From positions 11,244,199 to 11,308,198 of the forward strand of contig NW_004454166.1 in the NCBI RefSeq assembly GCF_000283155.1: DNA of 64,000 bases, given 5' to 3'. A program made the translations under genes and the position numbers. This DNA comes from Ceratotherium simum simum. Lineage: Eukaryota > Chordata > Mammalia > Perissodactyla > Rhinocerotidae. Below the pieces are notes generated by a model, which searched no databases, had not been told where the DNA came from, and was given only the letters and a program-made list of their open reading frames with translations. Positions 22,053 to 33,864 of the stretch are shown here, piece after piece (within the stretch, counting starts at the first letter, position 1; every line of letters starts with the position of its first letter).

Positions 22053-22446
22053 CTGTTTCAGTCAGGGTAGAGCGAGATTATGCTGCAGAACAAACAGCCC
22101 CCAAATCTCAGTGACTTAATACATCAAAGGTTTATTTCTCATCCATTCTTTACATCAAGAGTTGACTAAGAATTCTGTTCCATGTCATCTCACTCTGGGA
22201 TTTGGAGTGATGACCAACCACCCACCTGGAACACTGCTGGTCTCTGCAGCAGGAAGAAAGAAGGGTCTCATATTGGCAATTAAATGTTCTAGCCCAGAAG
22301 TGACAGGCAATGTTCCTGCTCATAATTCAAAGGCCAGAACTTGTCACAAAGCCCCACCAAACCACAAGGAAGGCAGGAAGTGTCATCCAAGCATGTATTG
22401 GGAAAGAGAGGAGTGCTGATATCAGAAGCCACATCAATGACTGCCC
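22053..22446 (-). mobile_element. Old LTR, probably MaLR (MLT1-type)
   Basis: Starts 'ctgtttcagtcagggtagagc' and contains 'tctcagtgacttaatacatc', 'aaaggtttatttctcatcc' and 'ggcaattaaatgttctagccc', the antisense of an old dispersed LTR with its polyadenylation region at the left. Family assignment from memory; no duplication seen. Confidence 0.5.
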
Positions 22447-23559
22447 CAAGGCCCAGGGCAGAATGTGTACAGACATGCTACTCCAGAGATGCAAGAACTA
22501 AGAGTCAGCGGGGAGAGAAGACAGAGAAAGAGCAATTGACATAGGAGGACCAAGAAAGCAGGAGTCAGGAACGACCAGGAGGAAGGAGAGAGAGTGAAGA
22601 AAAAAGCAAGTTGTCAATACAGAAGTTTCTAATAGAAGGTGCACCAGGCAGAGGAAGGCAGAAGGATTTCACAAGAAAGTCAGCTGGCTGTCTCACAAAA
22701 GACACTTCAAGATGGCACCTATTTCCTTGAGGGATTTCTCAGAGTCACAATTTCTGTCCCTCAGCCTAACGTTAACCCCACTTCTAACCCTAATTATAAT
22801 GATGCATACATAAGGCTGCCTTAGCCTGTTGCCACGGAACATTCTAAACGTCTAATCCCAAACCCCTTGGTCTGAGTTCATTCTTATTAAGCAAACTTCT
22901 GCTTATGATTTGGCTTTCCCTGAAGGTCTATCTTCAGTAAGAGAATGTGTTAGTCATATTAGAGCATTTCAGACCACATGACAACTCCATTACTCATTGG
23001 GTAAATTTAAAAACTGGCATTCTGGTTCTATACATCAGTGTGATGAACTTGGTATATATGAATCTCTCACTAGATGGATCCACCCTTGATATGCAGATAA
23101 ATGTATAGTATGTAGGCAAACATAAGGCCTACAAGTCTTATATGTAATATGTTTTTTTATACAATGAGCATTCAGAAGGAAAAATCCAATAAAAATGAAC
23201 TCCATGTTGAAGAGAGACAGAGGAAAGAGTAAAAAGAATCCAACAGGGGGAAAAGCTGGCTAACAAGGGATTAGGAAGGAAAAGGAAAGGGGAAAAGAGA
23301 GACCATGAGCGGAGACTGCAATTTCAGAAACCTAAAGAGTTTGGTGGCCTTTTTATTTTTGCTGAATTTAAAACAGGACTGCAATAGTTTACACACTATG
23401 AAGGCTGCAATTTGGCAAAAATTTAAGTTAAGGTTATTGATGGTGGGATGAAAATATCAAAACCAAATACATAACCAGAAGCCAAGTATACACTAGATTT
23501 TTCTGTTTCTAAAAATAAGCATGCTGGAAATTGTTAAATAAATTATAATAGGACCAGAT
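22447..23559. other. Unassigned intergenic DNA
   Basis: Purine-rich near 22500-22610 and 23160-23310, AT-rich after 23330. No gene. A short 'ccccacttctaaccctaattat' telomere-like word near 22778 is isolated and not tandem. Confidence 0.45.
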
Positions 23560-23905
23560 TATATATTATATTATGTATAATGTGCATTACAACATAATAA
23601 ATTATAACAGATTATAATACAATGGAATACAATAGAGTCACCAAAACTAGATTGTTGGACAGTATTAAATAGCACAGGAAAAAGATGGCCTCAATATAAT
23701 GTTCAGTGGGAAAACAGCAAGATTTTAAAATGTGTGTGCATTATTACAAAAAGTTTGAAAAATAGAAAAGACTGGAAGATCTCAAGAATGGGTGTGGAAG
23801 TAGTGGTGTGATTATGGCTGATTTTTATTTTATTCATTATACTTTCCTGTGATTTTCAAATTTTCTATAATGAACTTAGAATTCTTTTAGATAATGTAAA
23901 TTACT
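23560..23905 (+). mobile_element. L1 LINE 3'-end fragment
   Basis: Sense-strand old L1M 3' end: 'caatggaatacaatagagtcacc', 'tgttcagtgggaaaacagcaag', 'gaaaaatagaaaagactggaag', 'gtgtgattatggctgatttt' and 'ttcaaattttctataatgaac' in canonical order. Confidence 0.8.
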
Positions 23906-26031
23906 TTTATAGAGAAGCACGCTTCCATTAGCAACTCAGTTTTTCAATTATTTTTGTTAGTTATCTTGGAATTAAAAACTCATTAGATACACTAAACGTA
24001 ACATTTTTAAATGCTCAGGGTATATATGCTCCCGACTGCTTTTAAAATGAAACTGTAATTAGACGGATTAAGAGAACTGAGACTAGAAAAGCTCTCTGAG
24101 AGTAATGGCAAAGGTGTTAAATGCCCTATTTCAAATATTGTGAAATACTTATCACACAAATGGCAGTCTCGTGAACGTATTTTGCAGAATGCAATATGTG
24201 TAAATTAAAACTTGACTTGAGATCCTCCCATAGATTTCAATACAAACAGAAAAAGTTTCCAGATTTCGAATTGAGCTAAAACTTTGTTTTTACATCATAT
24301 GAAAATGAGATCAGCAAACCAATATTGAAAATAAGATTATGGAGGAAATAGTCCACCTGCCTAAGAGAATATACTATTGTCAAATAGTGGAACCATCCTT
24401 TACATACTTACAATGTATGTGTTAATTAACAATTAATACTGTAAGTATAGTTCTAAGCTCTATTTGGTGATACAGAAGAAGTGGAGAGAGTTTCCTCCCA
24501 TCTGATGGCTGCTACTTTCTCTGCAAAGACTGAGGCAAGATCACCTGAGAGTAAGGGGCAGTGTGAAGTTCAGGGATCAAAGAAGGTAGAGAGGTTTAAG
24601 GTAACTTTGCAGAGAACAGGAGAGTGTGTCGACCAGAAAAATGTTATATTGCCATGACTTGACAGTTGAGACCTAGCTGTGGATTGAGGTTATTTCAGTG
24701 AAACTAACTGAATGATTCATTGAGCAAGCTGGACTCCTAGGCTGCAAAGAGAAAAGTCTTTTCTTCACCCCCAACTGCCCATTTGAATCCTCTCCTTTGG
24801 GCCAGCTCTTCCCCACCCTTCAGATGAAATATTAGGAAGGTCTTCTGACTCTCTGATCATCTCAGATAATAAAATGTCCTCTGGCCACTTCATCCCCAAA
24901 TCACAGTCTCAGTTTATAAATTGATATGCCCAGAACTATTGTAATAAAACTCCAAACTTCATTGCAAGCTTGGATATGCTTTAGACTAAAGGGCCTGCAG
25001 TGGGGAATGGGGTGTTCATCTCTACTTCCCCATTAATGCTATTTTCTCCTGACCCTCACACGGTTCCCCCACCACTTGGCTACCAATGGGTCCTCCAGGG
25101 TGGGAGCAGAGACAGCAGGAAGGTAAGGGGAAGGAAGGCCTTATTTGACCACACAGATAGAAGCTGGTGTAGCTTCCCTCTGGCTCTGGCTAACGTTTAA
25201 AGCTGACATTTATTCTCTCATTCAAGCATCTGTGGCGTCTTCGGACGCTCCCCTGCTGGACCCTTCCACCGGAACTCCTTTGTCTCAGGCAGTGCCCCTC
25301 CTCTAACCAGCCACCTAGGATCCCCCTCTGCTTCTCTATCCAGTAGAACCTTCAACCCCTTTTTGCCGAGGACACCTCATCAATTGCAGGAAGCCCTCTG
25401 GGCCAGGATTCCTTTTTAAATAACCCAGACTCACATTCCTACTATGAGTCTCACATTTGGTCCCTGGAAAAAATGCAGCTTTGGCCTGGCATAGGCCAGA
25501 ATGTGGTTATTTCCTAAATGCAGCCCTCAGCTGTGTGGACACAGTTCACTTCAGCCAGTCTCTCATTAAAGACTTTTTTCCCCAGGCATGAATCTAATGC
25601 CTGTTTCTGTGCCCCAATCTTCAAAAGATACCTATCAAAGATGACTAGGAAGCTCCCACATGGCTAGGGGGGTAAGGAGGGAGGCAGTGCCAGGAAGAAT
25701 TCACAGCTCACAGAAAGTGAAAGATAAAGATCACAAAACCTGTTTTCATCCACCTTCTTTAGAAGTCATGGATAGGCGGGCCAATAACTTGCTTTGGAAT
25801 GTGATAGTATTTGGCATCCTTGGTCTTGGGGCCTCAGTGAAAACTGGAACGGAGAGTTCTGTTTTAACTTTATCTTCCTTCTGTGCAATTTTTTCAGTAC
25901 TGCTCAGCCTCCCAGTTGAAGAGAAAAAAGATGGTTGAGTTCAAATTATGTCAAATAATAATGATGAAAAGGAGAGCAGCAAGGAGATTTGGGCTCTGGC
26001 AAGAGTGACTGAATTGATGCCCCATGGAATC
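23906..26031. other. Unassigned intergenic DNA
   Basis: AT-rich to 24470, then mixed. 25200-25640 is GC-richer and C/T-biased with no CpG-island character. No repeat recognised with confidence and no convincing reading frame. Confidence 0.45.
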
Positions 26032-26045
26032 AAAGCTGGATAGGA

Positions 26046-26332
26046 GGGGCCGGCCCAGTGGCACAAGCGGTTAAGTGCACACGCTCCGCTGTGCTGGCCC
26101 AAGGTTCGCCGGTTCGGATCCTGGGCGTGCACTGTCCCACCGCTTGTTAAGCCATGCTGTGGCTGCGTCCCATATAAAGTAGAGAAAGATGGGCATGGAT
26201 GTTAGCCCAGGGCCAGTTTTCCTCAGCAAAAAAGAGGAGGATTGGCATTGGATGTTAGCTCAGGGCTGGTCCTCCTCACAAAAATAAATATAAATAAATA
26301 AATAAATAAAATAAAAGTACATATTTAAAAAA
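26046..26332 (+). mobile_element. ERE SINE, second sub-form, with 14-bp TSD
   Basis: Head 'ggggccggcccagtggcac' with an 'aagcggttaagtg' A-box region and 'ggttcggatcc' B-box. The body differs from the other sub-form ('cccatataaagtagag') and continues into two tandem 'gatgttagc(c/t)cagg' units, then a (taaa)n tail. Perfect duplication aaagctggatagga at 26032-26045 and 26333-26346. Confidence 0.96.
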
Positions 26333-26379
26333 AAAGCTGGATAGGAAAGGAAGAAAAGAAGGACAATGGACACAAGGGC

Positions 26380-26840
26380 TCAAGAGGTTGGAGAATATAC
26401 AAGGAATGGTTGAGGAAACATTCTGGAAAGATACTTTTAGCAGTTGATTGGCTAAAGGGAATGGAGATGAGAAAGAGTTGAACAGTCTTTGGGGTTTAGG
26501 AGCTTTGTGGACTAGCTGGTAATTACGGAATTGTTGGCAGGGTTATGGTATTGGAGAAGAGAGCCGGTTTTCAGGGCATAAGGATGAACTCCACTTTGAA
26601 CAAGCTGAACTTGAGAGGATAATGAGACATCCAAAAGGAAATGTCCCTGGAGGGCTGGGGCTCAGAACAACAGGGTTTAAGATGTACCTTTCAGTGCCAG
26701 GACCAGAGATATTATTGGGAGTCACAGGATTCAACGACTTCTCCAAAGGAGAAAGGAGAAAGACTGAATGCAGAGGTTGAGGACCACTTGGGAAATACAT
26801 CTTGTCATATAGGAAAGGAAAACAAAGAGAACCTGTTAAC
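26380..26840 (-). mobile_element. L2 LINE fragment
   Basis: Antisense L2 ORF2 region: 'gaacaagctgaacttgagagg', 'gagacatccaaaaggaaatg' and 'gagatattattgggagtcac' match the collinear L2 block. A plus-strand 137-codon frame (26641-27054) runs through it but is an antisense L2 shadow. Confidence 0.65.
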
Positions 26841-26997
26841 AGAGGAAATAGAGCGCTCTGTCATCCAAGAGAAAGAGCTGCATCTGAGAGTCAAGCTAAT
26901 CTGTTCCGGAGAGTGCCTCATCCAAAAATATCTCCTCTTCCTCTTCCTTCCTAATCTTCTTTATTGCCTGGTTATGCAGCTAAATCTCCTCCTCTCT

Positions 26998-27135
26998 CTT
27001 GTGCTTAGTTTCCACACCCATAAAATGAAGATAATAATAGTATCTGCCTTCTAGGGCTGTGGTGAAGATATAGCGAGGCAATGGGTGATATGCCTGGCAC
27101 AGAGTACAAACCCAACAAATGTGAGCCATCCTTAC
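26998..27135 (+). mobile_element. MIR SINE
   Basis: Sense MIR: 'cttagtttccacacccataaaatgaagataataatagtatctgcc', 'atgcctggcacagagta', 'caacaaatgtgagccatc'. Confidence 0.85.
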
Positions 27136-27467
27136 TACAGTCATTATTATTTTTTTCGTATTTGTCTCTGTTTAATCAACAGTCACTCCTTCACAAGAGG
27201 AGCATATCAAACTTATTTCCAGGGGCTTTGTCTTTTTTGCCTCTCACTTAGCTCTTCCCTCTGATGCAAATAGCACTGGGAAAGAGAGAAAAACTCCAAC
27301 ACCCCAGATTGCAGAACCCCGGCATGGTTAGGATAAATATGTTGCCATCATGATACTGGTTTGATTTGCAAGTCTACTGTTCAGAGGTCACTGCTTCCTC
27401 TTAGGGACTATGCCTAATGTTTAGAGACATTGCTGCCAGCTGGATGATGGTTGCTGAATTACAACAC
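27136..27467. other. Unassigned intergenic DNA
   Basis: No repeat or gene recognised between the MIR and the LTR. Confidence 0.45.
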
Positions 27468-28048
27468 TGTATTAGTTTTGTATTGCTGTGTAACAGATTT
27501 ACTGGCTTAAAACAACACTCCTGTATCAGCTCACAATTCAGTAGGTATGAATTCTGGGCACTGCATGGCTGGGTCCTCTCCTCAGGGTCTCACAAGGCTG
27601 AAATCACAGTGTCAGCTGCAGTTCTTATCTGGGGCTCGGGGTCCTCTTACAAGCTCACTAGTTCTTGGTAGAATTCAGTTCTTTGTGGTTGTAGGACTGA
27701 TGTCCTGTTTTCTTGCTAGTTTGTTGGCTGGGGACCTGCTGCAGCTTCTAAACGCTGCTCCTTTCCATCGGTAGTTCACTACACAGCTGTATGCTTTCTT
27801 TCAGGCAAGCAGGAATGTCTCTCTGACTTCCTTCTTTGCCACCACTTGGAGAAAACTCTCTGCTCTTAAAGGACTCACCTGATTAGAGCAAGCCCACCCA
27901 AGATAATCTCTCTTTTGCAATATAACGTATCATCATCAAGAGACTGATATGTCAGCATATTCATATGTTCTACCCACACTCAAAGAGGAAGAGATTATAC
28001 AAAGGCACGGATCATTGGAGGTGTGATCCTAGAATTCTGCATGCCACA
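27468..28048 (-). mobile_element. MaLR-type (MLT1-like) solo LTR
   Basis: Antisense LTR from 'tgtattagttttgtattgctg' (27468) to 'tgcatgccaca' (28048), TG...CA bounded. Characteristic order: 'ggcttaaaacaacac', 'ggctgggtcctctcctcagg', 'acccacactcaaagagg', 'attatacaaaggcacgg'. No convincing duplication. The LTR group split at 46875-47950 has the same layout. Confidence 0.72.
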
Positions 28049-28156
28049 TTTACTAATGGAACAGCATTTACACTTCATTGCACTGTGGCATTGCACAAAG
28101 CACTGTGGGTACAGAGATAGATTAGATGCGTCTTCAAGCTGCTCATCCTCTAGCCT

Positions 28157-28886
28157 CGTGCTGTCCAATACAGGAGCCCCTAGCCACATGTGGCTACTGA
28201 GCACTCAAAACGTGGCTAATCCAAATTGTGCTGTGCTGTAAGTGTAAAATGCACACTGGATTTCAAAGAATTAGTGCCCCCCAAAACTGTAAAATATCTC
28301 ATTAACTGTTGTTGTTAGTGCCATCGAGTCGATTCTGACTCCTAGCGGCCCTGTTTACAAAAGACCAGAACCTGCCCGGTCTTTCTGCACCATCCTCGCA
28401 CCTTCTGGCGCTATATCAGACAATACTCTGCTGCTATTCATAGGGTTTTCATGGCAAATTTTTTCGGGAGTGGGTGGCCAGGTCCTTCTTCCTAGTCTGT
28501 CTTAGCCTGGAAGCTCCGATGAAATCTGTCCACCATGGGTGACCCTGCTGGTATTTGAAATACCGGTGGCATAGCTTTCAGCATCACAGCAACACACAGC
28601 CACCACAGTATCACAACTGACAGACAGGTGGTGTGGTTCCCTGACCGGGAAATGAACCCAGGTCATGGCAGTGATAGCACCAAATCTTAACCACTAGACC
28701 ACCAGGGCTCATTTATATATTTATATATAAATTATATATCAAAGTGATAATATTCAGGATATATTGGTTTCAATAAAATACAATGTATTATTATAATTAA
28801 TTCCCCCTGTTCCTTTTTATTTTTTTAAAGTGTCTATTAAGAAAACTTAAAATCATGACTGTGGCTCACACTACTGGACAGTACTG
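28157..28886. mobile_element. hAT-like non-autonomous DNA transposon, split by a SINE
   Basis: Left half to 28305 and right half from 28711. Terminal inverted repeats: 'gtgctgtccaata' at the left and 'ggacagtactg' at the right. Internal blocks 'ccacatgtggctactgagcac' and 'gataatattcaggatatattgg' fit a common mammalian MITE. 'tctag' flanks both ends, suggesting a degraded 8-bp duplication. Confidence 0.8.
28306..28710 (-). mobile_element. tRNA-derived SINE with RTE-like 3' end
   Basis: Read on the minus strand it starts 'gagccctggtggtctagtgg' (A-box region), has a B-box-like 'gggttcatttcc', and ends 'gaatcgactcgatggcacta' followed by (aac)n, the 3' signature of SINEs mobilised by RTE LINEs. 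It interrupts the hAT-like element, with 'ctcatta'/'ctcattt' at the junctions as a likely duplication. Unlike the EREs it is not L1-tailed. Confidence 0.8.
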
Positions 28887-28895
28887 GTCTAGACC

Positions 28896-29564
28896 AAGAA
28901 AAAGGCAAGCCCTTCCATGTATAGCAGGTGCCATGAGAGGAAAAGCCAGTGGTGTCCCCCTTCACAGCAGACAAGGTAGAGCACGCTTTCCCACACAACA
29001 GTCCTTTCCAATAGACAGGAATTCTTTCCATAATATAAACTGCAAAGCAATTACCAGTGGCTTTTTTATTTTAGAAGACACAACTCAGAGTAAGATTTTA
29101 AAACAAATACCCAAATACAAGTGAACACTTTCTTGATAAACCTCTAACTGTTCTCCATCCACCTGGACCTTCCTCTTCTTTCTCTAGGACGGCAGCAGAC
29201 AGCTCTCTGAGCTACATCATAAGGTCAAAAGCTTCAAGGCTGTCATCACTGAGAGCAGCCTGTCTTCAAAGTCCTCACAGGCAATGTTTCTGTCTTTTGA
29301 TGTCTCCAATAGAGGGCAGCTATTACCAGCTTAATTAGAGAGTAGTTAATTACCTTCTTGGCCCTCCCAATTCGTTCAAAGAGCTCCCTTTGGCTTCCTT
29401 GACTTATGACAAATCAGAAAAAGAAATGTTGAAATGTGATCTAAAAAATTTTTTCTATAATGGCCTTTTTTTCCCCATTGGGAGATTCCCTATCAGTTAT
29501 CTTTTTAGACTAGATCCCGCTTCCCATAAAGACCCATGTCAATAATGTTTACTCATTAGACAAA
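28896..29564. promoter_or_regulatory. Candidate constrained noncoding stretch
   Basis: Repeat-free. Contains a CTCF-like motif (29306-29321) followed within 50 bp by homeodomain sites: 'cttaattagagagtagttaattacc' (29330-29354) holds TAATTA near its start as TAATTAG and again as TTAATTA. Inference from motif density. Confidence 0.28.
29306..29321 (+). promoter_or_regulatory. CTCF-like motif
   Basis: 'ccaatagagggcagct' matches the CTCF core CCASYAGRKGGCRS except at the fourth base. Plus orientation, facing the minus-oriented site at 36430-36445. Confidence 0.42.
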
Positions 29565-29945
29565 TACTTTCATATGCAAATAGTTAATACTTGCCAGGCA
29601 TATGCTATGTATTAGATGTTGTGTTAAGCTCTTATATCACCTTATTTAATCTTTACAACTCAAAAAAGATGATGATAATAATAATATAATACTAACAATT
29701 ATTGAGTGCTTGCTATGTGCCAGGTACTTTTCTAATCTCTTTTTATTTGTGATGAAGTTAATTTAAGGATTAAATGAGATAAAATATGGGAAGTGCTAAG
29801 TGCCTGGCACTGGGAGAAGTGCTCAATAAATGCTAACTAATATTTAATCCTCACAAACATCCTGTGTTGTATATACTATTATTATCATTTCTATTTTAAT
29901 AGATAAGTAAACAAGCTTAAGGGCTTAAATTCCTTGCCCTAGATC
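29565..29945 (-). mobile_element. MIR SINEs, nested
   Basis: 29565-29665 is an antisense MIR fragment ('gccaggcatatgctatg', 'atttaatctttacaactc'). 29693-29945 is a second antisense MIR ('tgctatgtgccaggtac', 'ttaatcctcacaaacatcctg', 'ataagtaaacaagcttaagg') split by a short sense MIR 3' end at about 29770-29851 ('aagtgcctggcactgggag', 'gctcaataaatgctaac'). Confidence 0.75.
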
Positions 29946-30622
29946 AGCTGCTTTCAAACTTTAGTGTGCCTCAGAATCACCTGGAGGGCCTGTTAAAACA
30001 GATTGCTGGGCCCCACCCTTGAGTTTCTGATTCAGTGGGTCTGGGGAGGGGCGGTGATGTGCATTTCTAACAAACTCCCAGCAATGCCGTTGTCGGGGAA
30101 AGAGGGAGAATCTCCCTCCGCCCTTTTCCTTCTTATGGCAGGTTCTTATGGCTGGCCAAATAATCAACAAGACAGGTTAGCAGGAGAAAATAATACCAAG
30201 TTTAATAACATGTATACATGGGAGAAACTCAGAAATGAGCAACTCGTCCCTCTGTCTAAGCTGCTTGCTTAAGTATTGCAGCTAAAGGCGAGGAGCGTGT
30301 TGGGGGTGGGTAGTGGCCTGGGACTTCAGAGGGCAGAAGGACAATTCTTTTCAGGGTCATCTATAGATAATGTGGTCAGGGAGAGACAGAGTTTTTGATA
30401 AAAGAGGCTTGGTGCCTTTCCTATTGTAACCTCTATCCTACATTATCTTTACAGCCATCATGATAGAAGATCTGTTCCAGGAAGGAGCCACCATGTCAAA
30501 TTCTTTAGGCAGTTAGTGGGGGAGGTCAAATGTCCCTCAGAGAAAACAATCAAGGTAAAGAGATATATTTTAGGATGGCCAAATCTTGATCTCCCACACC
30601 GTGATGCTGCCAGGGATTTCAC
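29943..30622 (+). mobile_element. MER5A-like hAT element, split by a solo LTR
   Basis: Left part 29943-30090 ('gctgctttcaaactttagtgtgcc', 'agattgctgggccccacccttg', 'tgcatttctaacaaactccc') continues at 30599 with 'gatgctgccaggga', the expected next MER5A block. The interruption is the LTR at 30091-30598. Confidence 0.85.
30091..30598 (-). mobile_element. ERV solo LTR (family L), 4-bp TSD
   Basis: 508-bp insertion bounded by tgtcgggg...tcccaca, with a perfect 4-bp duplication ccgt at 30087-30090 and 30599-30602. It is related to the LTRs at 54210-54772 and 47223-47774, sharing 'agtttaataacatgtataca' and 'tttaggcagttag' with the former. The 4-bp duplication fits class I (gammaretrovirus-like) ERVs. 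No internal viral genes remain. Confidence 0.88.
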
Positions 30623-31479
30623 TGCTCTAGATCATACAGTTAATAAAGACTTCACCCCAGCTGTCCACGCTCTTCACTACTCAACACTCCCTCTTTGTCA
30701 TCTTATGTTAAAGGATCTTAAAGTGTCTAAAAATCAAGCTAATGTCAGAACTTAGACAACTTTAAAAATATTATAAAAGACTTTTAAAAGAGAGTATAAA
30801 ATGAATGATTCACACTACATATTGGAAAATCCTGAACCAAATAGGGCATCAATGCTCTTTCTAAGGAGCAGGCCATTCATGAATTCTTATTAGTAAGGGT
30901 TTTTTGCTCACTTCCAGCCACCATATATGCTGGCAAAGATGAGTAATATCTTTTCTAAATATAAATGTAGATGGACCTTCCCATGCAGATTATGGCTTGT
31001 TCTTATAAAGGAGGGATACACCCCACCTTCATGACAAGGGTCTTCTCCAGGGAGAAAAGGTGGGCTGTGGGATTGAGAGGAATTCACAAAAGTTTTTAGA
31101 ATACCAATGTTTTTGTTCTTTAAAAAAATGTGAAACAATTCTGGAAAAATGTTAATATTTATTAAAGCTGGTTGATAACTACACAGGTGTTTATTACACT
31201 ATTTTCTACATTTTTCTGAATCTTTGGACTATTTTCTAAATATGTATTTTTAAAAGGCCTTATGCCTACTTAGGCATAGGAGGTATAGCTAGGAGAGAAA
31301 GCACATGGAGGAAAAACAGACACAGCTCCACCTCCCATGGGAGTCACTGCCCAGTGAAGGAGGTGGCCCTGAACCAGCCATAGATAGGCATAGAGTTACA
31401 AACTGCGATCCAGTTACAAGGCTAAGGTTTAGAGTCCAAGGAAAGCTTTTAACTCCGGCACCTGACCTAGACTTGGAGT
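30623..31479. other. Mostly unassigned; weak L1-like 3' end
   Basis: About 31140-31250 ('aggtgtttattacactattttctacatttttctg') resembles an old L1 3' end. The rest is unassigned AT-rich DNA. Confidence 0.4.
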
Positions 31480-31770
31480 CACAGAATGTTTCCTTGAGGA
31501 AGTGGAAATTCAGGCTATGAACTGAAGGACATGTAAGTGTTAACTAGGAGCAGGTGGGCTGGGGCACAGAGAAAACTGTAACAAGTCCAAGTGATGGGAG
31601 GGGCAAGGAGTTTTCAAAGGAATGAAAGCATGTCTGTGGGTCTGAAGAAGAGGAGCAAGTTAAAGGATGACATAAGACGGAGCATAAGAAGTGGGCAAGG
31701 GCCAGACCATGCAGAATCATACCAAGGATTTTGGACTTGATCAGGGCCTTACCAGAATGTCATCAGCCTT
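31480..31770 (-). mobile_element. L2 LINE fragment
   Basis: Antisense L2: 'aagtggaaattcaggctatgaactgaaggacatg', 'ggagcaggtgggctggggcac', 'gggccagaccatgcagaatc' and 'aaggattttggacttgatc' follow the same order as the copies at 1-345 and 62615-63990. Confidence 0.72.
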
Positions 31771-33199
31771 CATGGTCACTTGAAAATAGGTTGAAGTTAT
31801 AAATATTAAAGCCTCGACTATTAAGCATCTACAGTATAACAAGTGGTGTACTGGCAAACTGGCTCTCCAAATTTAAAAACAAGTCCTGGTTGAAGTGTTT
31901 GCCAACTTCTGTGGTGTAAATACTCCCACCATGTCTGATTTCAAGCCACCCACGTGATGTGACAGAACATGGAGTTGGGAACAGATGTGTGGATAGGCTC
32001 TCATGAGCTGACACAAGCCTGCTTCTGTCCATCATTGTATTATAATTCAATTCTAGGCAAACTCTAAATGGAAATGACATTGCGTACCTTGGTACTAGTG
32101 AGAAATAAGCAGTTGTTGATGGCAGACAGAATATGATGCATTTTTTCACAGAGAATATAAAATGTTCTCTTATTTAATGAAATAAATAATTAGGTTTTGC
32201 CACTTTATGTAATCAAATCAGAACAAACTATGTTTTCAATCTAATCTTGAGTTTATAATCCTTGTTCATCCTTTGTTTCCTTATGTGTAAAATGAGGAAT
32301 CCCTTGAAGGGATAAAATCTTTATTATTTTCTGAAATGAGGTCTTTTATAATCAAGATCTAATTTATGCCCATTAAGGGTTATAGCTTTTTAGTTTCATT
32401 GTCAGGGTGTTGAGACACAAAAAAATCAGCCATCTGCTGCCAGTGGTTGCTGACTCATAAATGGAAACTTCCTCTCTCCTCTGTAATGTCAGAGAATCAC
32501 CACTGAAGTTGGTTAAGTGATTTGAATTTGCATTTTCAACGCCTAGTTCTTAGCCTACTATGAGGAGGAATCTAATGGGTCAAATATCTGTATAACTAAG
32601 GTAAGCATTCTTTATATCCAAAATTTACTCCACCAGGACATGTAAGTAATTCCACAATTAAAATTTTAGACACCTGATTTTCTAGACCCACTCGAGGTGA
32701 TGGCCTGTGTACGAGGTCCTCTGGCAGCCGTGACTTTCCAAAGAACTTTAAATAAAAAAAGATCAGTGTCACTCATGAATCCCAATTTGGTACACCATAG
32801 GTGTTTTCAGTACCTTTTATACAGCAGTAGAATTTCCTGATTGTGAAGTTTTTCTTTAAGACTGCAATGTAAGAGTGGTCTCCTTGACAAAAGATAGAAG
32901 GCAGAATCCTCCAGCATCATTGACAAGGGGCTACAATTTCCCTTGTAAAATATTCCTATGTGATTCATTCATTGCATGAAATAAAAGTGAATGGTGGCAC
33001 ATGCTTGGGTGGAATATCGTTTGAATCTCTCCAAGGACTTGTTATTACTTTAAAAACACCCCATGACAATAATTTATCATGAAATCTTATTCATTCATGT
33101 TTGCTTTAAGGGTTGTACTTGGAGCCCCAAAGAACCACCCAGGGGCACACAGCCATGGATTGGCTATGTTGCTCTGAGTGACTGTCTAAATCTTTATTA
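31771..33199. other. Unassigned noncoding DNA
   Basis: Repeat-poor, AT-rich. A short MIR-like piece near 32277-32300 and an octamer ATTTGCAT at 32526-32533. A 106-codon minus-strand frame (31829-32149) is not protein-like. Confidence 0.42.
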
Positions 33200-33440
33200 T
33201 GAACATGAATTTTCACACATATCCAAAATTAGGGAGAATGGCAGAATTAATTACCATGTGCCCATGATCTAGCTTCAGGAATTATCAATTCATGGTTGAT
33301 CTTGTTTTATCTTTACCGCCACCACCTTTCCATTCATCCAACCCCACAGTGAATTCCTGAGAGCTTTCAAAGGAAGTCATGAAATCCCACCCTGTGTCAA
33401 TAACAACTACTCACATTCCCTCCTGGAGACTAGACTTTCT
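33200..33440 (-). mobile_element. L1 LINE 3'-UTR fragment
   Basis: Antisense old L1M 3' end: 'acacatatccaaaattagggagaatgg', 'catgtgcccatgatctagcttcagg', 'attatcaattcatggttgatcttg', 'gaaatcccaccctgtgtc'. Confidence 0.65.
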
Positions 33441-33864
33441 CATAATCTTACAGTTTGAGAGCAGCCATCAAAGAAGGAATGAATACATTTTCCAAGGCAT
33501 TCTATTTACATGCTCAAGGTTCTCCATCAATCATATAAAAGAGGGTGACATTTCAGTTCAAACTAAAGTGACTCATCAAGCCAGAGAACTGGGTCATTGA
33601 GGACATATGACACCTTCCAGTTTAACCTGCTCTTTGACTGTGAACACCTTATAGTCATTTTGCCATAAATTTCTCCCTGACCCTTCTGTAATGAGAGACA
33701 CTGTTTACTGAATCCTGAACCCTACTGGTATAGTAACAATTGGTTTCAATATTTATTGTAGGAATCTTCAGTTTCTGCAGAGTTTAAATTTAAATCAAAT
33801 TCAAAAGCAAGTTCGTATCTTTACTTTAGAAGTAAAGCAAACCACTGGAAAAAGCATTGGGAGA
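33441..33864. other. Unassigned intergenic DNA
   Basis: No repeat or gene recognised. Confidence 0.45.

Noticed and set aside
22778..22800. Telomere-like 'ctaaccctaa' words
   Set aside because: Isolated, not tandem; no interstitial telomeric array.
26641..27054. 137-codon plus-strand frame
   Set aside because: It crosses an antisense L2 and the start of a sense MIR; no protein-like features.
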